This document shows, one piece after another, positions 1 through 6,720 of a stretch of 44,103 nt of DNA. A program made the translations under genes and the position numbers. This DNA comes from Catellatospora sp. KI3 (GTDB lineage Bacteria > Actinomycetota > Actinomycetes > Mycobacteriales > Micromonosporaceae), in NCBI RefSeq assembly GCF_029948125.1, contig NZ_JASAMB010000036.1:1-44103 (forward strand), read 5' to 3'. Within the stretch, counting starts at the first letter, position 1, and each line of letters starts with the position of its first letter. The notes below the pieces were generated by a model, which had not been told where the DNA came from, ran no database searches, and was given only the letters and a program-made list of their open reading frames with translations.

Positions 1-410
1 GCTTTGACCGCAGACGGTGATCATCGGCCGGAGCGGCCTTGTTGATCGCGACCTTCGGTCACCTCGCCGGGTCGCGAGCCGTCCGACTCCCGCTTCGGGA
101 CCCGAAACGCCGATCACCACCGCGAGGCGGGGGAAGATTCCGGCAGTTTCGGGGAAAGTGCAGGAACTGCGCCCAAGATTCGTGCACTTTCCCCGAAACT
201 GCACCGGTGCGGGGTGCGGGGTGCGGGGCGGCGGTTTGGTCCTCAACTCGCGATCAACGGCTGATGATCGCCGTCTTGGGTCTGAATGTGCCAGCCAGCA
301 GCGTATTCGCGCCACCGACCGGCGATCTCCGAGGCCGAGAACGGAGACGGCGGCGGTCGCGGCGCTGGAGAAGCGCCACGACCGCCGCCGGGAAGATCCG
401 TCGAACGGGG
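1..410. other. Intergenic stretch with palindromic element
   Basis: No convincing gene is present; reading frames here have no start context and poor codon usage. The stretch holds a small inverted repeat (TCGCGACC at 46-53 and GGTCGCGA at 70-77), the 60-bp alpha palindrome at 143-202, and a short run of GCGGGGT-like repeats just after it (about 207-235). It lies downstream of the minus-strand gene ending at 411. Confidence 0.6.
143..202 (+). repeat. Alpha palindrome, copy 1 (60 bp)
   Basis: Perfect 20-bp inverted arms, GCAGTTTCGGGGAAAGTGCA at 143-162 and its complement at 183-202, with a 20-nt spacer. The spacer begins GGAA and ends AAGATTCG, so the stem can extend toward a loop of about 10 nt. 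The asymmetric spacer gives the element an orientation; copies 2 and 3 have this orientation and copy 4 is inverted. A G-rich run follows the right arm. Confidence 0.9.
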
Positions 411-1220
411 TCAGAGTTCGATGTCGAACTTCTTCAAGAGAGGGCTGGCGAGGACGCCCGCCCCCGCGAGCAGGGCGATCGCGGTGAAGACGGTGCGCAG
501 GACGGTGGTCTCCACCTTGCTGCCCGCCTCGATGGCGAACTTGTCCGGCAGGCCGACCATGCGCCACATGCGGCGGCCGGTCGGGATCGGCCAGAAGATC
601 GGCACCCCGGCGCGGGTGATGATGTCGCCGAGCAGGTGCACGATGCAGCCCGCGCCCACCGCGAGCCCGATCATCGGGAAGCCGCGGCCCTCCGGCAGCT
701 GGAGGTACGCGCCGTACGCGGCGGCACCCGAGGTGATGGTGACGATCACCCAGCCCGCGCGGTGGGCCCACTTGTCGAACAGGCCGCGCAGCGCGAAGCC
801 GAACATGACGAACAGGATGCCGAGCACCGCCCACTTGCCGTAGCGGGTGCACAGCCAGGTCGCGCCGAAGCCCATCAGCGCCGCGAACGGCAGCGTGTGG
901 GTCAGCGTGCGGTGGCCGTTGTGCCGGTCGGGGTCCTTGCTGAGTTTCGTCGCCGTGTACACCCCGACGGAGATCTTCTCGATCACCTCGGCGATGAACA
1001 GGGAGAAGACGCCGAAGCTGCGCGAGACCGTCGATCCACCCTCGTTGTGGGTGACCTTCCCGGACATGTCCAGGTCGGGCAGGAGCGCCCCACCGGCGCA
1101 CACGGCGGTGCCGATGGCGATGGTGGTCATCGACTGCCCGTAGTCGAAGAAGGTCGAGGCCACCCAGGATCCGGTCAGCCAGGCGGCCGCTCCGGACAGT
1201 GCGTGCTGAGGACCCATCAT
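411..1220 (-). CDS. YdjM-like metal-dependent hydrolase, integral membrane
   Basis: About 269 residues if started at the ATG at 1220, which has GGGGAGG about 10 nt upstream; the open frame reaches back to 1244 without a better site. The protein opens with GPQHALSGAAAWL, then has LPDLDMSG near residue 50 and HRTLTHTLPF near residue 105, with several hydrophobic helices. This His/Asp pattern and membrane topology match the COG1988/DUF457 family (E. coli YdjM), annotated as inner-membrane metal-dependent hydrolases. The biochemical substrate is not known, and the LexA link of YdjM cannot be transferred. It is transcribed alone; the upstream neighbour stops at 1334. Confidence 0.8.
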   Translation of the reverse strand: MMGPQHALSGAAAWLTGSWVASTFFDYGQSMTTIAIGTAVCAGGALLPDLDMSGKVTHNEGGSTVSRSFGVFSLFIAEVIEKISVGVYTATKLSKDPDRHNGHRTLTHTLPFAALMGFGATWLCTRYGKWAVLGILFVMFGFALRGLFDKWAHRAGWVIVTITSGAAAYGAYLQLPEGRGFPMIGLAVGAGCIVHLLGDIITRAGVPIFWPIPTGRRMWRMVGLPDKFAIEAGSKVETTVLRTVFTAIALLAGAGVLASPLLKKFDIEL

Positions 1221-1333
1221 GGTGTTACTGCCTCCCCTAGTCACCGCTGTGACGGCATCTGACGATCAACGCGCGCACACTGTGTCAAACAAGGGCGGCC
1301 CTACGCAATCGGCTGGACCTCCATAGCAGACGG

Positions 1334-3295
1334 TCAGGGCGAGGTCACGGAGGCCGCCAGCGTGTCGCCGTAACTGACCCGAGGACGTTCGCCCAGCTCA
1401 GCGCGGAGCGCGTTCTCCGTCAGCGGGTACGGATGGCGCGGGTGGAGGCGGTCGGGCGTTGTCGGATCCCCGTCATCGTCGACCGGCAGGCCGACCGCGA
1501 CCCGTTCGGCGGCGGGCACCGGCACCATGCCGGACCCGTCCCACATGACGTCGTCGGCGTGGTGGCCGTGCTCGTACCCGTAGCCGTGCGCGTGGTCCCA
1601 GACGTGCGCGAACTCGTGGTACAGCACCGCCACCGGGGTCGCGTCGCCGCCTGCAGCGGTGCCGCCGAGCCCGTCGAAGGACGGGTCGTAGCCGACCACA
1701 TGGTGACCGTCCTCCACTGCGGCGTACGCGTTGTCGGTGCCGGTCGGCAGCTCGCGGATCGTCAGCACGCCCGGCTCGGGCGGTGGCGGGCCGAGGTTCG
1801 GCCACCAGGCGGAGACGCCCCGCTCGTCCGGCCGCGGACCGGCCATGAGCTGGTCCAGCTCGGCGAGCATGCCGCGCCCGAGCGGCGAGCTGCGCAGCAG
1901 GTCCAGGTCGGACTCGACCCGGGCCTGGAAGCGCGCCGAACCCTCGACGCGGATGTGCTGACCTGGGTCGTCCGCGCCGGGCTCGGTGCGGACGTGGACG
2001 TGCTCCACGTCCGACCGGCCGTCGAGGTCCGGGGCGGTGCCGGGGCGGCTGCCGGTGCCGGGGCCGCCGGTGGTGTCGGTGCGGTCGAGGTAGCCCAGGT
2101 CGGTGGCGCTGCCGCCGGAGGCCAGGTCGGCGCCCGCGCCGGGGGCGAGCGTGTCGGGGTCGGCCTCGCCGCGCAGGTCGTCGGCGCCCCGGCCGCCGTC
2201 GAGGTGGTCGTGGCCGGTGCCGCCGCGCAGCGTGTCGTCGCCGTCGAGCCCGTACGCGGTGTCGTCGCCGTCGCCGCCGTCCAGCAGGTCGTCGCCGGAG
2301 TCGCCCTGCAGGTAGTCGCGGGCGCCGCCGCCGAGCAGCAGCGCGTCGTGCACCCCGGCGAGCAGGGTGTCCCGCCCGGCGCCACCGACCAGGACGTCGC
2401 CCCCGTCGACCAGGTCGGCGCCCGCCCCGGCCAGCACCGTGACGGGTATGGGCACGGCCGGGTCGACGCGGACGCGGTCGTCGCCCGCGCCGGTGCGCAG
2501 CACGATGCGGCCGTGGTCGCGGGCCGGGTCCAGCACGGCCACGGCGCGGTCGCCGGCCCGTACCACCACCTGGCCGTGCTCGACGGTCACCGTGACGGTG
2601 TCGTCGGCCGTGCCGGTCCGCACGACCGTGAGCCCTGGCGCGTGCAGCGTCAGCGCTTCGACCAGGTCCGGACCGGCGATCGGGGTCGGTGGCTCGGCCA
2701 GCCAGCGCAGGGCGTCGGTGGCAGCCTCCAGCGCGGCCGCGGCGGTGCGGGCGGCGCCTTCGAGGTCGGCGCGCAGCGCCTCGGCCTCGGCGACCGCGCC
2801 GCGGACCAGCCGCTCCGCGCCTGGCCCGGTGACGGCGAACATGATCCGCTCCGGCGCGGCGTGATGCGGCACCGCGGCCGTTACCCGGGCCAGCGACTCG
2901 TCCAGGTGCCGCTCCGTGCGCTCGGTCCGCGCCGCGAGATCCTCCAGCGCCGACGCGGTACGCCGCACCGTCCGCCCGAACACGGTGAGCCGGTCGGCCA
3001 GGTGCCGCGACCGCGCGGCGAACGCGTCCGCGTCCTGCCCACGCCACTGCTGACCTGCCCCGCTCTCATGCGTGCTGCCCTCGGCACCCCGGCGACCTGG
3101 GCGGTCGGGCCCGTGCGCGGATGAGGGCGTGAGGAACCGGGCCGGATCGGTGAGGTCGGCCGCGGCGCGGTCGGCGGCGGTGGCGCAGTCGCGCCAGGCG
3201 GCCGCCGCGGCGAGCAGGGGCGCGGAGCGTACGGCCAGAGCCCACAGCGGCGGCACGCGGACCAGCACCGGCGGGGCCGTCCCAACGGCGGTCAC
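1334..3295 (-). CDS. WXG-RTX-M91 zinc metallopeptidase, putative type VII secreted effector
   Basis: 653 residues from a GTG at 3295 that overlaps the upstream stop (GTGA), indicating translational coupling. Three regions are visible. Residues 1-200 are helical, Ala-rich, with a W-R-G motif at 84-86, like WXG100/ESX secretion domains. Residues 268-397 carry GGxGxDxL-type RTX repeats (DSGDDLLDGGDGDD and similar), expected to form a calcium-binding beta-roll. The C-terminus has HEFAH at 560-564 within YHEFAHVWDH and ends with TENALRAELGERPRVSY, the signature of the M91 (NleD-like) zinc peptidase family. No signal peptide is seen, which fits type VII export. No ESX core gene is nearby. Effector role and target are inference; the M91 assignment is strong. 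Confidence 0.8.
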   Translation of the reverse strand: MTAVGTAPPVLVRVPPLWALAVRSAPLLAAAAAWRDCATAADRAAADLTDPARFLTPSSAHGPDRPGRRGAEGSTHESGAGQQWRGQDADAFAARSRHLADRLTVFGRTVRRTASALEDLAARTERTERHLDESLARVTAAVPHHAAPERIMFAVTGPGAERLVRGAVAEAEALRADLEGAARTAAAALEAATDALRWLAEPPTPIAGPDLVEALTLHAPGLTVVRTGTADDTVTVTVEHGQVVVRAGDRAVAVLDPARDHGRIVLRTGAGDDRVRVDPAVPIPVTVLAGAGADLVDGGDVLVGGAGRDTLLAGVHDALLLGGGARDYLQGDSGDDLLDGGDGDDTAYGLDGDDTLRGGTGHDHLDGGRGADDLRGEADPDTLAPGAGADLASGGSATDLGYLDRTDTTGGPGTGSRPGTAPDLDGRSDVEHVHVRTEPGADDPGQHIRVEGSARFQARVESDLDLLRSSPLGRGMLAELDQLMAGPRPDERGVSAWWPNLGPPPPEPGVLTIRELPTGTDNAYAAVEDGHHVVGYDPSFDGLGGTAAGGDATPVAVLYHEFAHVWDHAHGYGYEHGHHADDVMWDGSGMVPVPAAERVAVGLPVDDDGDPTTPDRLHPRHPYPLTENALRAELGERPRVSYGDTLAASVTSP

Positions 3296-3636
3296 CGGGG
3301 TGCTCCGAGCGCCCAGCCGTCGGTGGCGCCCAGCTCCCGCCGCGTCGCCGGGTGGGCGCGGGCGGCCGAGGCGAGGGCGGCGGCCGCGTCCGTGTCGGCG
3401 CGTGCCCGGGTGGCGGCGGCGAGCAGGCCCAGGTCGGCGTGGTCGAGCAGGGCGTCGGTCAGCGCCCGCAGCCGCGCCTGCGCCTGCTCGGCCAGCCGCT
3501 CGTGCGCCGCCGCGACCAGCGTGTCGGCTTCGCCGAGCCAGGGCACGGCGACCCGGGCGAGCTGCTCCGCGACGGCCTCGACCCGGCCCGCGTGGGCGGT
3601 GACGGCGTCGGCGGCTCCGGTCAGGTCCGCAGTCAT
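3292..3636 (-). CDS. Small WXG100-like protein, partner of the M91 effector
   Basis: 114 residues from the ATG at 3636. It is almost entirely helical and Ala/Leu/Arg-rich, with a central W-L-G motif (AVPWLGEADTLV) between two helices, as in WXG100 and related ESX secretion targets or chaperones. It has no signal peptide, membrane span or Cys. Its stop overlaps the GTG of the metallopeptidase gene by 4 nt, so the two are made together. By analogy with paired ESX substrates it probably forms a helical hairpin heterodimer with the N-terminal WXG region of its partner. The family match rests on size, composition and motif only. Confidence 0.65.
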   Translation of the reverse strand: MTADLTGAADAVTAHAGRVEAVAEQLARVAVPWLGEADTLVAAAHERLAEQAQARLRALTDALLDHADLGLLAAATRARADTDAAAALASAARAHPATRRELGATDGWALGAPR

Positions 3637-3887
3637 GCCGGTGAGCCTGGCAGCGCGGCCGGTACGGCACAACGGGGTGCCGTCCGCCTGTGGATAACCC
3701 GCTGCGGTCCCTCGGCGTCATGTTCGTCACACCGGGGTGCCGGACCGGCGCTCGAATCGGTGACAATGGATCGACTTGTGGCCGCGATCTGGCTAGCATG
3801 GCTACTTCCCGCTGCCTTGGCGGGGTGCCGCCCCTCGCGGCGCCCGACCGCTACGCCGCAGGCGGCCCGCCCCCGAATGAGGTAGTC

Positions 3888-4409
3888 GTGAACGCCGGCC
3901 TCGCCCCCGTCATCGCCGCTACGACGCACTGGCTCACCCGCACCTATCCGGCCGCGGGCGGCCCGGCCGAGGCGGCCCGGGTGCTGGCCCAGGCGCGCCA
4001 GGCGGTGACCGTGGCGGCGTGGCTGCGCTACCCGACCGTGATGGACGCGGGGCTGCTGGCGATGGTGGGTCCGGGCGGCTCCGGCGGGCTGGACCGCGTC
4101 GTCTACCTCGACGAGCCGGACGACGACGCCGACCGGGTGTGGCGCGGCTGGGTGGACGAGGTGGTGGCGAGCTGGGCCGCGTGCCTGCTGGCCGACCCCC
4201 GGCTGGCCGCCGACGCGGTCACCGCGACCGCCGACTGCGAGCATGCCCAGGTGGTGCCGCGCGACTTCACCCGCCTGACCCGGCCCGCGCCGGAGGACGT
4301 GAGCGCCGCCGTGCTGCTGCGCCACCCCGACCTGGTCGGCCCGATCGCGGACCTGCACCGCGACAACCTGATCGAGCGCCTGCGCCTGGACCCCGCCGAA
4401 CTCGTCTGA
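3888..4409 (+). CDS. Hypothetical protein, actinobacterial
   Basis: 173 residues from a GTG at 3888 with GAGG 5 nt upstream; an in-frame ATG at 3798 would add 30 low-complexity residues and is less likely. The protein is soluble and acidic, with a YLDEPDDDADRVWRGWVDE segment in the middle and HPDLVGPIADLHRDNLIERLRL at the end. I do not recognise the family. It is divergent from the WXG/M91 cassette, separated by about 250 bp that could hold both promoters, so an immunity or regulatory role is conceivable but unsupported. Codon usage is normal for the window. Confidence 0.7.
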   Translation: MNAGLAPVIAATTHWLTRTYPAAGGPAEAARVLAQARQAVTVAAWLRYPTVMDAGLLAMVGPGGSGGLDRVVYLDEPDDDADRVWRGWVDEVVASWAACLLADPRLAADAVTATADCEHAQVVPRDFTRLTRPAPEDVSAAVLLRHPDLVGPIADLHRDNLIERLRLDPAELV

Positions 4410-4430
4410 CCCGCTCGCCCCACCTGGGCG

Positions 4431-4482
4431 TTAAGAAGGGCCCCTTCTTCTATCGAAAGCGATAAGAAGGGGCCCTTCCTTA
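4431..4482. terminator. Long GGGCCC hairpin between convergent genes
   Basis: Two near-identical palindromic halves (TTAAGAAGGGCCCCTTCTT and AAGAAGGGGCCCTTCCTTA) flank TATCG-AAAG-CGATA, so the strand folds into one long stem with a small bulge. It lies between the convergent ends at 4409 and 4490 and could terminate both. Each half is itself palindromic. From memory, TTAAGAAGGGGCCCTT-type repeats are common in Micromonosporaceae intergenic DNA, so this may be a copy of a dispersed repeat used as a terminator. Confidence 0.75.
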
Positions 4483-4489
4483 CTCCAGT

Positions 4490-6403
4490 TCAGGGGTGGG
4501 GGATGGGGAGGAGGGCGGTCAGGAGCTCGGTCAGCAGGGCGGGCCCGTCCTCGGTGAGCACCGACTCCGGGTGGAACTGGAGTCCGGCGAAGCCCGGTCC
4601 GCGCAGCGCGTGCACGTGCCCGTCGGCGTCGCGCGCGACCTCGACCGTGCCGTACGGCGTGACCAGCCGGTCGGTGTCGCTCAGCGCGGTGAACGTGGAG
4701 TAGAAGCCCACCCGCCGCACCGTGCCGAACAGGTCGACGTCGCTGGGCAGGCCCTGGTACGGCACGTCGCGCCGGTGCATCGCCAGCCCTAGCGCCAGGC
4801 TCAGCACCTGGTGCCCGAGGCATACCGCCAGCAGCGGCGCCCGCTGGGCCAGCCGCCGCTCGGCCAGTTCGGCCAGCCGCACCATGCGCGGCTCGGCGCG
4901 GTCGGCCGGGTCGCCCGGCCCGGGGCCGAGCACCAGCAGGTCGGCGGCGTCGGCCTCGGCGTCGCCGGGGGCGACGTCGTGGCTGGGCCGGATGCGCACG
5001 TGCATGCCCAGCGAGCGCAGTACGTGGCCGAGCATGCCGGTGAAGGTGTCCTCGGCGTCGACGATCAGCGCGCGGCGGCCCGCCAGCGGTCCGGGCTCGG
5101 CGGCGGCCCGCTCGGCCAGCCAGAACGTCGACAGCCGGTCGTTGCGGGCGGCGAGCACCGCCGCGACGCGCGGTTCGGCGGCGTACGCGGCGACGTCGCC
5201 GCGGGCGCTCGCGGCCGGGGCCGGGCGCAGGCCGAGCGCGGTGAGCACGCCGCCTGCCTTGGCGTGGGTCTCGGCGACCTCGCTGTCGGCGGTCGAGTCG
5301 CGGACCAGGGTCGCCCCGGCCTTGACCTCGATCCCGCCGGCCGGGTCGATGTCGGCGCAGCGGAACAGGATCGGCGCGTCCAGGGTCTGGCCGCCGTCGG
5401 CGTCGCGGCCGAGCAGGGCCAGCACGCCGCCGTAGTAGCGGCGCCCGGCGCGCTCATAGCGGGCGATGACCCGGGCCGCGTTCTCGATCGGGCTGCCGGT
5501 GACGGTCGGGGCGAACATCGTCTCGCGCAGCACCTCGCGTACGTCGAGGCCGGTACGGCCGGCCAGCAGGTACTCGGTATGGGTGAGGTGGCTCATGTGC
5601 TTGAGGTACGGCCCGAGCACCTGCCCGCCCCGCTCGGCGACCACGGCCATCATCTTCAGCTCCTCGTCGAGGACCATCGACAGCTCGTTGACCTCCTTCG
5701 GGTCGGCGAGGAAGTCGAGGACCCTGCGGCGGCCCGCCTCGCCCGGCGGGACGTCGCGGTGGCGCAGCGTGCCCGAGATCGGGTTCATCATGGCCAGGCC
5801 GCCCTCGACGCTGACGTGCCGCTCCGGCGACGCGCCGACCAGGGTGCGCCCGTCGGGTCCGGGCAGGTGCACCAGGAAGGTCCAGTACGCGCCGCGCTCG
5901 TCGGTGAGCAGGCGGCGCAGCGCGGCGGCGGCCAGGCGGCGCGGGTCGGCGGCGGTACGGGCCAGCGCGGTGCGGTGGATCACGAAGTTGGAGCCCGCGC
6001 CGTGGCCGATCTCGTCCCGCAGCACCGCCGCGACCAGCGCCCGGTAGGCGTCGTCGTCGATGTCGAAGCCCAGATCCTCGGTGTCGGGCACGGTGTCGGG
6101 CAGCTGCGCGACGGCCTCGGCCAGGCCGATCTGCGCCGTCTCGGTGATCTCCAGGCAGGTCAGCGGGGTGCCGTCGTCGACGCAGGCGAAGCCGCGCTCG
6201 GCCAGCTGCCGGTACGGCACCAGCGCCAGCGTGCGCGGGCCGGACGCCTGGCCGGGGGCGGGTTCGGGCAGCGGGATGTCGGCCAGCCGGTCGGCGGTGC
6301 GCAGCGTGCCGCGCAGCACCGTGAGCCGGTCGGAGCCCTCGAAGCGCAGCAGCGCGAACGGGCCCGGGTCGGGCGCGTCGAGCAGGTCGTGGAGCAGGGT
6401 CAT
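4490..6403 (-). CDS. Fused anthranilate synthase (TrpE + glutamine amidotransferase)
   Basis: 637 residues from the ATG at 6403, with AGAAGGAA just upstream. The N-terminal two thirds is a chorismate-utilising synthase: NPISGTLRHR, DPKEVNELSMVLDEE and APTVTGSPIENAARVIARYE are its active-site segments. The C-terminal third is a class I amidotransferase with Cys528 in AVCLGHQ and His611/Glu613 in FHPES. It would convert chorismate and glutamine to anthranilate. The fused architecture is shared by TrpE(G) enzymes of rhizobia and streptomycetes and by PhzE. The Trp leader peptide and attenuator directly upstream (6404-6593) favour tryptophan biosynthesis over phenazine-type metabolism. No other trp gene is in the window. 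Confidence 0.9.
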   Translation of the reverse strand: MTLLHDLLDAPDPGPFALLRFEGSDRLTVLRGTLRTADRLADIPLPEPAPGQASGPRTLALVPYRQLAERGFACVDDGTPLTCLEITETAQIGLAEAVAQLPDTVPDTEDLGFDIDDDAYRALVAAVLRDEIGHGAGSNFVIHRTALARTAADPRRLAAAALRRLLTDERGAYWTFLVHLPGPDGRTLVGASPERHVSVEGGLAMMNPISGTLRHRDVPPGEAGRRRVLDFLADPKEVNELSMVLDEELKMMAVVAERGGQVLGPYLKHMSHLTHTEYLLAGRTGLDVREVLRETMFAPTVTGSPIENAARVIARYERAGRRYYGGVLALLGRDADGGQTLDAPILFRCADIDPAGGIEVKAGATLVRDSTADSEVAETHAKAGGVLTALGLRPAPAASARGDVAAYAAEPRVAAVLAARNDRLSTFWLAERAAAEPGPLAGRRALIVDAEDTFTGMLGHVLRSLGMHVRIRPSHDVAPGDAEADAADLLVLGPGPGDPADRAEPRMVRLAELAERRLAQRAPLLAVCLGHQVLSLALGLAMHRRDVPYQGLPSDVDLFGTVRRVGFYSTFTALSDTDRLVTPYGTVEVARDADGHVHALRGPGFAGLQFHPESVLTEDGPALLTELLTALLPIPHP

Positions 6404-6457
6404 CGATGTTCCTTCTGGATCGACGCCGCCCCGCGGATGGCCCCCGGAAAGCACGAC

Positions 6458-6477
6458 GGCCGCCTCGAAGGGCGGCC
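6458..6477 (-). terminator. trp attenuator terminator hairpin
   Basis: Read on the minus strand, GGCCGCC (6477-6471) and GGCGGCC (6464-6458) form a stem with a 6-nt loop, followed by GTCGTGCTTT. A second GGCGGCC lies inside the leader peptide gene (6520-6514), just after the Trp codons, and can pair with the same GGCCGCC arm as an antiterminator. These are the parts of ribosome-mediated attenuation. Confidence 0.75.
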
Positions 6478-6495
6478 GCGGATGGGGAGCTGTCG

Positions 6496-6558
6496 CTACC
6501 CGTGCGTGTGGAGGGCCGCCGGTTCGGCGCGCCACCACTGCGTACGGAGGAAGGACAT
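6496..6558 (-). CDS. trp leader peptide
   Basis: A 20-codon frame, MSFLRTQWWRAEPAALHTHG, ending in TAG about 90 nt before the anthranilate synthase start. It has two adjacent TGG codons and resembles the Trp-rich leader (WWW followed by a PAAH-like tail) reported for Streptomyces anthranilate synthase genes. The peptide is a sensor: ribosome stalling at the Trp codons when charged tRNA-Trp is scarce should let the antiterminator form. There is no Shine-Dalgarno; a TACGGT hexamer lies 6 nt upstream, so the mRNA probably begins at this ATG. Confidence 0.8.
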   Translation of the reverse strand: MSFLRTQWWRAEPAALHTHG

Positions 6559-6564
6559 GGGGCA

Positions 6565-6593
6565 ACCGTACCGGGCGGGGCGGGGACTGTCCA
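6565..6593 (-). promoter_or_regulatory. Promoter of the trp leader
   Basis: On the minus strand, TGGACA (6593-6588), a 17-nt spacer and TACGGT (6570-6565) give -35 and -10 elements. The predicted transcription start coincides with the A of the leader ATG at 6558, making the leader mRNA leaderless. Confidence 0.65.
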
Positions 6594-6720
6594 GAAGGCT
6601 CACCCGGGGTCGCCTCGAACCATGTACACCTATCCACTTTTCGGTGGGTGACGGGTAACATACCGCGAGTCACAGCGGTACGGGTGGTCTACCAGGTCCG
6701 ACGACGGAGGGATGCACGGA

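Noticed and set aside
46-77. TCGCGACC/GGTCGCGA inverted repeat
   Set aside because: Short arms of common GC words; it can occur by chance and has no matching copy elsewhere in the window.
1433-3124. Long plus-strand frame opposite the M91 gene
   Set aside because: It is Val/Gly/Ala/Arg-rich antisense of a GC-rich gene, with no motif.
3296-3799. Fusion of the WXG protein region with the M91 protein in one frame
   Set aside because: The upstream frame is Arg-rich antisense-like sequence; the real WXG gene is in another frame and overlaps the GTG at 3295 by 4 nt.
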